Shown here: piece after piece, positions 7,167 through 14,637 of the stretch | How positions within the stretch are numbered: position 1 is the stretch's first letter | Layout: each line of letters starts with the position of its first letter | Source: JALZAA01 sp036005605 | GTDB lineage: Bacteria; Actinomycetota; Acidimicrobiia; IMCC26256; JACDBD01 | Direction: 5' to 3' | Length of the DNA: 22,114 nt | Assembly: GCA_036005605.1 (NCBI GenBank) | Contig: DASYQJ010000117.1 | Span: 1 to 22,114, forward strand | Notes under the pieces: model-generated | Seen by the model: only the letters and a program-made list of their open reading frames with translations | Databases searched by the model: none | What the model was told of the DNA's origin: nothing | Program-made: the position numbers and the translations under genes

Positions 7167-8214
7167 GGGCGGTCGGCGCGCGCGGGGGAGACTCCGCGCG
7201 CGTCCGTTCCTGTCGATCCTGGCCGTCGGCACCCTCGTCGACGAAGTCGACGCGAACTCGTTCTTCCGGTCGACGCTCCTCTTTCTGCGCCAGCTGCCGG
7301 AGGGCGTCCCGGTCTGGCTCGGTGAGCGGCGGCTGGACGATGCTGCGCGGGTACAAGTGGCGCGCGAGCACGACGTTGAGCTCGGCGGCGTACAGGCCGA
7401 TCTGCGCGCCGAGGGAGAGCCAGAACAAGAGGCCGAGGACGATCGCGAACAGCCCGTAGATCTCGCTCGTCTGCTCGAGTCGCTGGCTGACGAGGTATCC
7501 GCCGATCAGCTGGAGCACGCTCCACGCCACGCCGGTGAGCACCGCACCGGGCACCAGATCGCGCGACGGAACGACCCTGGGCGTGAGCAGTCGGAAGCCC
7601 ACCAGTGAGATCGCCACGTTGAGGACGACGGACAGGAGCATGCTCAGACCTCGCAGCGCGGGCACCGTCGAGTTGAAGACTCCGAACCCGGAGAAGATCG
7701 TCGTGACGATCGCGCCCAGACCGAGAACGCCGATGATCGAGGCGCCGCGCGCCAGCCGGGGAAAGAAGCCGGGACGGTCGACGCCGCGAACGCTCCAGAC
7801 TTCGGCCATCGCATGCTGCCCGGCTTGCGTGAATCCCAGAGATCCCCATGCCAGTCCGATCAGGCTGATCACCAGACCGAGGCCGGTCGCGCGGAGCGAG
7901 CCGACGTTCCGTGCGATTTGATCACCGATGATCGGGAAATCCGCCAGCGTCGAGTCGACGAGTCGGTCCCGGAAGTCAGGATTGTTCTGCGCCACGAACC
8001 CGAGAATCGTCACGAGCAGCAGGAGGAGCGGGAACACGGCGAGGAAGGAGTAGTAGGCGATGAGCGCGGCAAGCGACCCCGCTCGGTCATCGCCGAACTT
8101 CTTGACGACACCGAACAGGAATCCCGGTACCCGATGATGCTGTTGGAACGCGTCGACGCGCCGCACGACACGCTCGGCCGGGTTCATAGCTGACCCGTTT
8201 GTACCCTCCGTCAC
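7135..8214 (-). CDS. YihY/virulence factor BrkB family membrane protein
   Basis: 359-residue integral membrane protein of the YihY/BrkB family. Recognisable features are the N-terminal GSLAALIAYYSFLAVFPLLL helix, the segment AWGSLGFTQAGQHAMAEVW, FSGFGVFNSTVP, the PGAVLTGVAWSVLQLIGG helix, and YGLFAIVLGLLFWLSLGAQI with the following YAAELN. About six membrane helices are followed by a charged, Pro-rich cytoplasmic tail of about 60 residues. The start is GTG at 8214; ATG at 8187 is an equally plausible alternative because neither has a good Shine-Dalgarno. It converges on, and overlaps by 32 bases, the PLDc_N gene. Molecular function of the family is unsettled. Confidence 0.92.
   Translation of the reverse strand: MTEGTNGSAMNPAERVVRRVDAFQQHHRVPGFLFGVVKKFGDDRAGSLAALIAYYSFLAVFPLLLLLVTILGFVAQNNPDFRDRLVDSTLADFPIIGDQIARNVGSLRATGLGLVISLIGLAWGSLGFTQAGQHAMAEVWSVRGVDRPGFFPRLARGASIIGVLGLGAIVTTIFSGFGVFNSTVPALRGLSMLLSVVLNVAISLVGFRLLTPRVVPSRDLVPGAVLTGVAWSVLQLIGGYLVSQRLEQTSEIYGLFAIVLGLLFWLSLGAQIGLYAAELNVVLARHLYPRSIVQPPLTEPDRDALRQLAQKEERRPEERVRVDFVDEGADGQDRQERTRAESPPRAPTAPTPEPRQDGQ
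7177..7202 (+). terminator. GC-rich hairpin just after the PLDc_N stop
   Basis: Perfect 9-bp stem CGCGCGCGG / CCGCGCGCG with an 8-base loop, beginning 11 bases after the PLDc_N stop codon. It has no T-run, which is common for actinobacterial terminators. It lies inside the coding sequence of the opposite-strand YihY gene (in its charged tail), so the repeat may partly reflect coding constraints. Confidence 0.4.
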
Positions 8215-8273
8215 ATCCTGAGGAAACTGTAGGTGGGTTCACCTCTTGCCGTGGGTCTGCGAGGCTGAGGACC

Positions 8274-10205
8274 ATGGCTCGAAACGTGGCGCAGAAGCTC
8301 ATCGCCGAGCACGTCGTCGACGGCGAGATGACCCCGGGCGCCGAGGTCGGTATCCGGGTCGATCAGACCCTCACGCAGGACGCCACCGGCACCATGGTCA
8401 TGCTCGAGCTCGAGGCCATGGGCCTCGACCGGGCGCACACCGAAGTGTCGGCCCAGTACATCGACCACAACGTCCTCCAGACCGACTTCCGCAACGCCGA
8501 CGACCATGTGTTCCTCCAGAGCGCGTGCCGCCGGTTCGGCTTGTGGTTCAGCAAGCCGGGAAACGGCGTCAGCCACCCGGTGCACATGCAGCGCTTCGGC
8601 GCCCCGGGCAAGACGATGGTCGGTTCCGACAGTCACACCTGCGCCGCCGGGTCGCTGGGCATGCTGGCCATCGGTGCCGGCGGTCTCGAGGTCGCGCTCG
8701 CGATCGCGGGCGAGCCGTTCCATTTCACGATGCCGGAGATCTGGGGCGTCCGGCTGGTCGGCGCGCTGTCCGAATGGGTGAGCGCGAAGGACGTGATCCT
8801 CGAGATGCTGCGGCGACACGACGTCGACGGCGGCTTCGGCAGGATCATCGAGTACCACGGTCCGGCCCTCGAGCAGCTGTCGGCGATGGACCGGCACGTG
8901 ATCGCGAACATGGGGGCCGAGCTCGGCGCCACCACCAGCGTCTTCCCGTCCGACGACGAGGTGCGCCGCTTTCTCGCCTCCGAGGGTCGAGAGGACGATT
9001 GGCGGGAGCTGCACGCCGATCCAGACGCCACCTACGAGCACACCGACGAGATCGATCTCTCCACCCTCGAGCCGCTCATCGCCTGCCCGTCGAGCCCCGG
9101 CAACGTCGTCCCCGTGCGGGAGGTTGCGGGGCGCGACGTGTATCAGGTCGTCATCGGGTCGTCGGCCAATCCGGGCCTGCGCGACTTCGCGATCCCGGCG
9201 CTGATGGTGCGCGGCCGGCAGACGCACGAACGCGTTTCCTTCGACATCAACCCGACGTCGCGTCAGACGCTCGAGGCACTGACGAGGGAGGGCTGGCTCC
9301 TCGAGTTGGTGACGGGGGGCGCCCGGCTCCACCAAGCCGGCTGCAACGGGTGCATCGGGATGGGGCAGGCTCCCGCGACGGGCAAGGCGAGCCTGCGCAC
9401 GTTCCCGCGCAACTTCCCCGGGCGCTCGGGGACGAAGGAGGACGAGGTCTACCTCTGCAGCCCCGAGACCGCGACCGCCGCCGCCCTGACCGGCGTGATC
9501 ACCGACCCCCGCGATCTCGGCATCCCCTACCCGCGTTACGAACCACCGACGCGCAGCTACGTGAACACCGAGATGCTCGTCCCCCCGGTCGACGGACGCG
9601 ACGTGCAGCTCGAGAAGGGGCCGAACATCGTCTCGCTGCCGGAGTTCGAGCCGCTGCCCGATCGTGTCGCGGGCCCGGTGCTGCTGACGCTCGGCGACGA
9701 CATCTCGACCGACGAGATCATGCCGGCCGGGGCGCGCGTGCTTCCGTACCGCAGCAACATCCCGGCGATGGCCGACTTCGCCTTCGACGTCGTCGACGAG
9801 ACGTACCCCCAGCGGGCGCGCGAGACGGGTGACCACTTCGTAGTCGGCGGCGACAACTACGGGCAGGGGTCGAGCCGAGAGCATGCGGCGATCGTTCCGC
9901 GCTACCTCGGGCTCCGCGCCGTGCTGGCCAAGAGCATCGCCCGCATCCACGGGCAGAACCTCGTGAACTTCGCGGTGCTGCCGCTGACGTTCACTGATCC
10001 CGGCGACTACGACCGCATCGACCAGGGCGACGCCCTCGCGATCGACGAGCCGGCCGAGCAACTCCGCCGCGGCGAACGCGTCCGGGTCGTGAACGAGACC
10101 AAGGGCGAGACGTACGTCATGCGCCACCGCCTCACGCCCCGCCAAGTCGAGATCGTGGCGCGCGGCAGCCTCATCAGCGTGATCCGCGACCGGGAGCGCG
10201 CGTAG
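8274..10205 (+). CDS. aconitate hydratase, short Aquifex-type
   Basis: 643-residue aconitase-superfamily enzyme, citrate to isocitrate via cis-aconitate in the TCA cycle. It is clearly shorter than the roughly 900-residue AcnA usual in Actinobacteria and fits the Aquifex-type group (TIGR01342). The N-terminus NVAQKLIAEHVVDGEMTPG, the substrate loop GSDSHTCAAG (C123), the cluster pair HQAGCNGCIGMG (C357, C360) and the swivel-domain motifs GDDISTDEIMPAG and GGDNYGQGSSREHAA are all present. The position of the third cluster cysteine in mitochondrial aconitase (GSCTN) reads GSSAN, with Ser297. The ATG at 8274 has GAGG upstream and begins the conserved region. A role as homoaconitase or another hydro-lyase cannot be excluded. 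It is transcribed alone, divergent from YihY with 59 bases between. Confidence 0.93.
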   Translation: MARNVAQKLIAEHVVDGEMTPGAEVGIRVDQTLTQDATGTMVMLELEAMGLDRAHTEVSAQYIDHNVLQTDFRNADDHVFLQSACRRFGLWFSKPGNGVSHPVHMQRFGAPGKTMVGSDSHTCAAGSLGMLAIGAGGLEVALAIAGEPFHFTMPEIWGVRLVGALSEWVSAKDVILEMLRRHDVDGGFGRIIEYHGPALEQLSAMDRHVIANMGAELGATTSVFPSDDEVRRFLASEGREDDWRELHADPDATYEHTDEIDLSTLEPLIACPSSPGNVVPVREVAGRDVYQVVIGSSANPGLRDFAIPALMVRGRQTHERVSFDINPTSRQTLEALTREGWLLELVTGGARLHQAGCNGCIGMGQAPATGKASLRTFPRNFPGRSGTKEDEVYLCSPETATAAALTGVITDPRDLGIPYPRYEPPTRSYVNTEMLVPPVDGRDVQLEKGPNIVSLPEFEPLPDRVAGPVLLTLGDDISTDEIMPAGARVLPYRSNIPAMADFAFDVVDETYPQRARETGDHFVVGGDNYGQGSSREHAAIVPRYLGLRAVLAKSIARIHGQNLVNFAVLPLTFTDPGDYDRIDQGDALAIDEPAEQLRRGERVRVVNETKGETYVMRHRLTPRQVEIVARGSLISVIRDRERA

Positions 10206-10238
10206 AGCTACGGCCTCATCCGTCTGCAGCTTCGCCGG

Positions 10239-10264
10239 GCATGCGTGTCCCCTCGCCTGGGTAC
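10239..10264 (+). promoter_or_regulatory. possible stress-sigma promoter for the DUF7218-like gene
   Basis: GCAT, 16 bases, GGGTAC, with the ATG 32 bases downstream. It fits the Streptomyces sigma-B consensus form GNNT-N14-16-GGGTAC/T. The -35 match carries little information by itself, so the call rests on the GGGTAC and on similar elements before other small genes in this window. Confidence 0.35.
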
Positions 10265-10296
10265 AGACCCCACACCAAAGGCGACAGGAGGCCGAG

Positions 10297-10533
10297 ATGC
10301 CGAACAAGAGACCCAGTGTGAAGAACGAGAAGCAGTACGAGGGACTGAAGAAGAAGGGCATGTCCAAGAGCCGAGCCGCTCGCATCGCGAACTCGCCCGG
10401 CGCGTCCAGCCGCGGTGGGAAGAAGTCCGGGTCCGGCTCACGCTCGAGGAGCACCGCCTCGCAGGGCGGCACGACGCAGCAGAAGAAGTCGGCTGGCCGC
10501 AAAGGCGGGAAGGCCGCCGCACGAAAGTCGTGA
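10297..10533 (+). CDS. small basic DUF7218-like protein
   Basis: 78-residue, very basic protein. Its N-terminal helix-turn motif, EKQYEGLKKKGMSKSRAARI (10-29), is followed by a disordered Gly/Ser/Lys/Arg tail (SRGGKKSGSGSRSRS ... GRKGGKAAARKS) resembling histone H1-like tails. A perfect AGGAGG lies five bases before the ATG. I recall this arrangement from actinobacterial proteins labelled DUF7218; function is unknown, and nucleic-acid binding is inferred from charge. Its stop abuts the stop of the convergent STAS gene with no gap (TGATCA). A sigma-B-like promoter element lies upstream. Confidence 0.8.
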   Translation: MPNKRPSVKNEKQYEGLKKKGMSKSRAARIANSPGASSRGGKKSGSGSRSRSTASQGGTTQQKKSAGRKGGKAAARKS

Positions 10534-10857
10534 TCAGGGCGCCTCTTCGAGCGCGAAGAGGTCGGTGATCTGCAGCACGTCCATCGCCCGCTTCACCATC
10601 GGGCGAAGGTTCGTCAACACGAGCCGTCGGTCCTGCGCCCGCAGCGCCTTGGCGAGGCGCGTCAGCGTGTCGAGCCCGGACGAGTCGGCGAAGGTGAGCT
10701 CGGTGCAATCGATCCACGCGTCGCCCTCGGCGCTCGCGATCTCGTCGACGCGGCGCTGAAGCTCGGGCGCGGTCGCCACATCGAGCTCACCGACGAGCTC
10801 GATCCGCATGCCGCCTTCGGCAGCCTGGACGGCGACCCGTAGGTCGGGGTCTGGCAT
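10534..10857 (-). CDS. STAS-domain anti-sigma factor antagonist (SpoIIAA/RsbV-like)
   Basis: 107-residue single STAS domain: beta strands (DLRVAVQAAEGGMRIELVGELDVATAPEL at about 5-33 in outline) and the phospho-site loop FADSSGLDTL, where S59 or S60 would be phosphorylated. In partner switching the dephosphorylated form binds the anti-sigma kinase and frees the sigma factor. I chose ATG 10857 (MPDPDLRV), preceded by AGGGAG close to the start, over upstream in-frame codons that add a non-family extension. It belongs functionally with the RsbU-like phosphatase starting 219 bases away on the other strand and the RsbW-like kinase beyond it. Confidence 0.93.
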   Translation of the reverse strand: MPDPDLRVAVQAAEGGMRIELVGELDVATAPELQRRVDEIASAEGDAWIDCTELTFADSSGLDTLTRLAKALRAQDRRLVLTNLRPMVKRAMDVLQITDLFALEEAP

Positions 10858-11076
10858 TGCTCCCTGTCGGGCTCGCACCGTGCGGTCGCCCGTGCCCTCA
10901 AGACGGAGCCCACGGAGGCGACGCCCCGTGAGTATCACCCGGGATCGCACGGACAGACAAGCACGCGTCCGCAGGCCGCGCGGCGGCAGTCCCGGGAACC
11001 CCGGCAGGGGCCGAACAGGCGCGAGCTACAGTCTGGGGCGGCTCCCTCTCCCGGGACCGGGGAGGTATGCGGCCCG
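10858..11076. promoter_or_regulatory. divergent intergenic region between STAS and phosphatase genes
   Basis: 219 bases holding the promoters of both regulators. Toward the phosphatase there is a GGAGG at 11061-11065, 11 bases before its ATG. It is partly complementary to CTCCC shortly upstream (CTCCC-gggaccg-GGGAG), so the ribosome site could be partly hidden. A GGGTGATAC sequence on the minus strand upstream of STAS is a poor sigma-B-like -10. No small gene is evident. Confidence 0.35.
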
Positions 11077-12723
11077 ATGGCCACGGCAGGGTCTGAGGTT
11101 CCCTCGTGGGCACGCCTCGACTCGCCACTCCTCCGCGAGATGCAGTCGGCCATCATCGTCACCGACCTCGGCGGGACGATTCGGTCGTGCAACCCGCACG
11201 CCGAGGTCTTCTTCGGTCGCCCCGCGTCCGAGCTGATCGGGCGCGACTCCGCCGATTTCGCCGCCGAGCCCGTGCCCAAAGAGCTCGCCCGCGAGATCTA
11301 CGAAGCGCTGCGGGCCGGCCGCACGTGGCAGGGCGAGTTCGCGATCCGGCGGAAAGACGGAGCGATCGTCACCGCCCACGTCGTCGATTCGCCCCTACAC
11401 GACGATCGCGGCCAACTGGTCGGTGTGGCCTCCATGTCGCTCGACCTCACGGCACGCCGGCGGGCCGAGAACCGGCTCCGCGCCCAGTACGAGATTGCAC
11501 GCACGCTGGAGGAGGCGCACTCGATCGAAGAGGCCAGCGAGAAGCTCCTCCGAACCGTGTGTGAGGCCCTCGGCTGGGACGTCGGCGCGCTGTGGGGACT
11601 CGACATCGAACGGTCTCTCCTGCGCTGCCTTGCCACCTGGCGCTCACCCGACAGCAAAGCGGCCGCCTTCGAGGAGCTCAGCGCGCGGACCACGTTCCGC
11701 ATGGGCGGGGGCCTGCCAGGACGCGTCTGGGCCCGCGGAACCCCGGCATGGATTCCGGACGTCGCCCGAGAAACCAACTTCACCCGTTCCGAGGTTGCCG
11801 CCGCGGACGGCTTGCACGGCGGGTTCGGCGTCCCCGTCCGGCGCGGGCGCGACGTGCTGGGCGTCATCGAGTTCTTCGCCGCCGAGAGTCGCGAGCCCGA
11901 CGACGAGGTTCTCGAGATGATGGACGCCGCCGGAGCCCAGATCGGTCAGTTCATCGAACGCACGGAGACCGAGCGTGAGCTGCGCGCGAGCCGCGCCGGC
12001 CTCGCGCAGCTGGCCGACACGCTCCAGCAGAGCCTGCTCCCTCCCCATCTCCCAGAAATCGCCGGCATCGAGATCGCAGCGCACTACGAGGCGGCGCGAG
12101 AAGGGAGCGACGTCGGCGGCGACTTCTACGACGTGTTCGAAAGCGCGCGCAATGACTGGTCGGTCGTCATCGGCGACGTCTGCGGCAAGGGCCCCGAGGC
12201 AGCGGCGCTGGCAGCCCTCGTTCGATATACGACCCGCGCCGCCGCCATCCAGACTCGACGACCGCGGCTCGTGCTGAGCCTGGTCAACGAGGTGGTGCTT
12301 CGTCAGAGCGAGGAGCAGTTCTGCACCGCCGCCTACGTTCGCCTCCGGCCCGAGGGCAAGGGGGCGCGGCTGACGATCTCCTGCGCGGGCCATCCGCACC
12401 CGCTCGTGCTGCGCGCCCGGGGCGACGTCGAGACCGTGCCCTGCCGCGGTCGCGTGCTCGGTCCGTTTCCCGAGCTGGCGTCGGTGGACCGCATCCTGCG
12501 GCTCGATTCCGGCGACGCGCTCGTGCTGTACACGGACGGGGTGACCGATGCCCGAAACACGGACGGCTTCTTCGGCGAGGAGCGGCTTCGGGACACGCTG
12601 GCGTCCTGCAACGGTTCAAGCGCCGAAGACATCGTCAAGACCCTCGACCGTGCCCTGAACGAGTTCCACGGCGGCAAGCCGCGTGACGACATCGCGTTCG
12701 TCGTGCTCCGCGTACCGGCCTGA
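11077..12723 (+). CDS. PAS-GAF-PP2C (RsbU/SpoIIE-like) serine phosphatase
   Basis: 548-residue sensor phosphatase. A PAS domain (about 17-127, SAIIVTDLGGTIRSCNP, GEFAIRRKDG) is followed by a GAF domain (about 143-294, VCEALGWDVGALW, FGVPVRRGRDVLGVIEFF). A linker helix with LQQSLLPPHLP (316-326) leads to a PP2C/SpoIIE domain (about 345-547) with metal-binding motifs SDVGGDFYD, VIGDVCGKG, CAGHPHPLV, LYTDGVTDAR and PRDDIAFVV. It would dephosphorylate a STAS antagonist such as the one 219 bases away and so activate a sigma factor in response to a ligand or redox signal. It has no membrane segment and is therefore cytoplasmic. The stop codon abuts the stop of the RsbW-like gene on the other strand. 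Confidence 0.95.
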   Translation: MATAGSEVPSWARLDSPLLREMQSAIIVTDLGGTIRSCNPHAEVFFGRPASELIGRDSADFAAEPVPKELAREIYEALRAGRTWQGEFAIRRKDGAIVTAHVVDSPLHDDRGQLVGVASMSLDLTARRRAENRLRAQYEIARTLEEAHSIEEASEKLLRTVCEALGWDVGALWGLDIERSLLRCLATWRSPDSKAAAFEELSARTTFRMGGGLPGRVWARGTPAWIPDVARETNFTRSEVAAADGLHGGFGVPVRRGRDVLGVIEFFAAESREPDDEVLEMMDAAGAQIGQFIERTETERELRASRAGLAQLADTLQQSLLPPHLPEIAGIEIAAHYEAAREGSDVGGDFYDVFESARNDWSVVIGDVCGKGPEAAALAALVRYTTRAAAIQTRRPRLVLSLVNEVVLRQSEEQFCTAAYVRLRPEGKGARLTISCAGHPHPLVLRARGDVETVPCRGRVLGPFPELASVDRILRLDSGDALVLYTDGVTDARNTDGFFGEERLRDTLASCNGSSAEDIVKTLDRALNEFHGGKPRDDIAFVVLRVPA

Positions 12724-13131
12724 TCACCGAGTCGTCGGCCCGTCAGCGCCCAGCTCGCACCATACGGTCTTCCCGTCCACGCCGTGCGTCTCGGTGCCCC
12801 ACTGCTCGGTGAAGGCTTCGACGAGCCGCACACCGCGGCCGGACTCGGCCGTCGACGAATCGGGGGGCGCACGGCGCTTCGGCTCGGCGAGACCACCATC
12901 CGTGACCAGGACGCGCACGGCTCCGTCGTTCAAGCGCAGGTCCAGACTGATCGTCGCACTCTCCGGGGAGTGGAGCACCGCATTGGTCACCAGCTCGCTC
13001 ACGACCAGCTTCGTCGCCTCGACCGCGTCGCCCTGGACATCCCAGGCGGTGAGAGTCTCAGCGACGAAGGCCCGCGCCGCGCGCGGAGCGCGCAACGCGG
13101 GGACGAGCTGGAGTGTCGCCTGTTCGTCCAC
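12724..13131 (-). CDS. anti-sigma regulatory factor, RsbW-like HATPase kinase
   Basis: 135-residue GHKL ATPase of the anti-sigma serine-kinase type. N-box KLVVSELVTNAVLHS (41-55, E46 and N50), G1 box VTDGG (76-80, D78) and G2 box SGRGVRLVE (97-105) are all intact. By family function it would bind a sigma factor and phosphorylate the STAS antagonist. The start is GTG 13131, without a strong Shine-Dalgarno. It follows the F420-type LLM gene by 36 bases on the same strand and may be cotranscribed with it. It is tail-to-tail with the phosphatase (TGATCA at 12721-12726). Some family members bind targets other than sigma factors. Confidence 0.93.
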   Translation of the reverse strand: MDEQATLQLVPALRAPRAARAFVAETLTAWDVQGDAVEATKLVVSELVTNAVLHSPESATISLDLRLNDGAVRVLVTDGGLAEPKRRAPPDSSTAESGRGVRLVEAFTEQWGTETHGVDGKTVWCELGADGPTTR

Positions 13132-13167
13132 GGCGGTATCCGATGGCTCTCGCTAGCATCCGGGGCT

Positions 13168-14115
13168 TCATACTTTGGGCAAGACCTCCTCGCCGTAGAA
13201 GCGAAGGAACCCTTCCTGGTCGGGCCCGATCTGATGCACAAAAACTCCGTCGTAACCCGCGTCGGCGTACTTTCGAATCGTGTCGAGGTGGCGTTCGGGA
13301 TCGGGCCCGCACGGGACCATGCCCGTCACCTGCTCCTCCCCAACCAGCTCGACCGCTTGCTCGAAGAGCGCCGGCAACGCCAGCTCTTGAGCGAGTTGGC
13401 CGGGGAGGCCGAGGTTGGGCCACAACTCGTACGCCGTCCGACGCGCGGCGGCTTCGTCGTTCGCCCAACAGACCTTGATGCCGGCGATCTTCGGCTTGCC
13501 CGCCCCGCCCGCCTCATCGAACGTCCGGAGCAGATCTGCATCGGGCGCGCTGCCGATGTATCCGTCGCCGATCCGTCCGCCCAGCGCGGCTGACTTGTCG
13601 CCGAATCCCGACACCATGACCGGGACGAGTTCGTCGGGAAGCGTGTACAGGCGAGCGTTCTCGACGCGATAGTGCTTGCCCTCGTGCGACTGCTGGCCGC
13701 CCTCCCAGAGCTTGCGCATCACTGCGACTGCTTCCTCCAGCATCTCGAGCCGGACATCCGCCGGCGGCCATCGGTCGCCGAGGACGTGCTCGTTGAGGGC
13801 TTCGCCGGTGCCCACGCCCAGCGAGAAGCGTCCCGGCAGCATCGCGGCCGACGTTGCCGCCGCGTGAGCGACGATCGCGGGATGCGTTCGAATGAGGGGA
13901 CACGTCACCGCCGTCCCGACGCGAAGATCGGTGGTTGCAGCGATCGCGCCGATCACCGACCACACGAACGGGCTCTGGCCTTGGCGATCGATCCACGGAT
14001 GAAAGTGATCCGAGAGCCACACGCTCCGGAAGCCGGTCTCCTCGGCACGCCTGGCGACACGGACCATGTCTCTGGGGTGCAGCTCTTCGCTTGCGAGTGA
14101 GTACGCGATCTCCAT
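13168..14115 (-). CDS. LLM class F420-dependent oxidoreductase (TIGR03557, FGD-like)
   Basis: 315-residue luciferase-like oxidoreductase resembling F420-dependent glucose-6-phosphate dehydrogenase relatives. Landmarks are SLASEELHPRDMVRVARRAE, WLSDHFHPWIDRQGQSPFVW, the segment TDLRVGTAVTCPLIRTHPAI, SLGVGTGEALNEH, MVSGFGDKSAALGGRIGDGY and the C-terminal GYDGVFVHQIGPDQEGFLRF. ATG 14115 (MEIAYSLAS) is preceded by AGGGAG at a good distance, so I rejected the longer upstream start at 14145. A true sugar-phosphate substrate is not established; the family is broad. It may share a transcript with the downstream RsbW-like gene (36-base gap), which could link redox cofactor state with stress control, but that is speculation. 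Confidence 0.95.
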   Translation of the reverse strand: MEIAYSLASEELHPRDMVRVARRAEETGFRSVWLSDHFHPWIDRQGQSPFVWSVIGAIAATTDLRVGTAVTCPLIRTHPAIVAHAAATSAAMLPGRFSLGVGTGEALNEHVLGDRWPPADVRLEMLEEAVAVMRKLWEGGQQSHEGKHYRVENARLYTLPDELVPVMVSGFGDKSAALGGRIGDGYIGSAPDADLLRTFDEAGGAGKPKIAGIKVCWANDEAAARRTAYELWPNLGLPGQLAQELALPALFEQAVELVGEEQVTGMVPCGPDPERHLDTIRKYADAGYDGVFVHQIGPDQEGFLRFYGEEVLPKV

Positions 14116-14204
14116 GCCGCTCTCCCTGTTCCCTGCTCTTCGCACGTGCGCACAAGCCTCTCGTTATGTCGGTACCCGACCCGCCGAGGCTGCGAAACCG
14201 CATC

Positions 14205-14230
14205 GTTTCCGCGCCGCTACGGGCGGGCAT
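14205..14230 (+). promoter_or_regulatory. sigma-B/sigma-F-like promoter upstream of the SAP/Rho_N protein gene
   Basis: GTTT (14205-14208), 16 bases, GGGCAT (14225-14230), with the ATG 40 bases downstream. It matches the actinobacterial stress-sigma form GTTT-N14-17-GGG(T)A(T/C) except C for T in the -10. The same layout with identical spacing precedes the CsbD gene. Confidence 0.5.
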
Positions 14231-14269
14231 GCACTCAGGGAAGGGGATATCGCCAGGAGGTGAGAGCTG

Positions 14270-14596
14270 ATGCCGCAACGAGCATGGAATTCCAAGCGAG
14301 AGCGGCAGTACCAGCACGTCAAGGAGGGTCTCGAGGAGCGGGGCCGTCCCGAGGACGAAGCCGAGGAGATCGCGGCCCGCACAGTCAACAAGGAGCGGGC
14401 ACGGAGCGGCGAGGCGAAGCAGGCCAGCCGCACGTCGACTGAGGACATCTCCTCCGGGCGCCGCGGCGGGATGCGGTCGCACCGGGGTCCCGGCGGGAGA
14501 ACCCGGGACCAGCTCTACGAGGAGGCCCGCCAGAAGAACGTCAAGGGCCGCTCCAAGATGACCAAGCGGCAGCTCGAGAACGCCGTCGGCCGCTGA
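14270..14596 (+). CDS. 'plasmid stabilization'-like protein with C-terminal SAP/Rho_N-type motif
   Basis: 108-residue charged protein. The N-terminal helical part RERQYQHVKEGLEERGR (10-26) leads to EIAARTVNKERARSGEAKQ. A flexible stretch TSTEDISSGRRGGMRSHRG follows, then a C-terminal LYEEARQKNVKGRSKMTKRQ (about 82-101), which is the SAP/Rho-N-type DNA/RNA-binding fold. Databases often label such proteins plasmid stabilization; there is no plasmid context here. AGGAGGTGA six bases before the ATG is an ideal ribosome site, suggesting high expression. A sigma-B-like promoter lies upstream. The likely role is stress-related nucleic-acid binding; the name should not be taken as evidence of plasmid maintenance. 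Confidence 0.88.
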   Translation: MPQRAWNSKRERQYQHVKEGLEERGRPEDEAEEIAARTVNKERARSGEAKQASRTSTEDISSGRRGGMRSHRGPGGRTRDQLYEEARQKNVKGRSKMTKRQLENAVGR

Positions 14597-14637
14597 GCTG
14601 CGTTTAGCGGTGCGGAGGGCTGCGGAACGCTGGAAGC

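Noticed and set aside
8231..8244. AGGTG-GGTT-CACCT inverted repeat upstream of aconitase as an operator
   Set aside because: Only 5-bp arms; too short to separate from chance without conservation data.
8211..10502. A 763-codon open frame on the minus strand opposite the aconitase gene, and similar long frames at 956-2137 (+), 4575-6563 (+) and 17712-19088 (+)
   Set aside because: They lie antisense to well-supported genes, have Arg/Val/Asp-rich composition typical of frames opposite GC-rich codons, and show no domain motifs.
10858..11076. A hidden small gene or RNA in the 219-base region between the STAS and phosphatase genes
   Set aside because: No start codon with ribosome site and sensible product, and no clear RNA fold; best read as divergent promoters.
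14270..14596. Reading the 'plasmid stabilization'-like protein as evidence of a plasmid or integrated element
   Set aside because: No replication, partition, conjugation or integrase gene is present; the name is a database habit for SAP/Rho_N-type small proteins.
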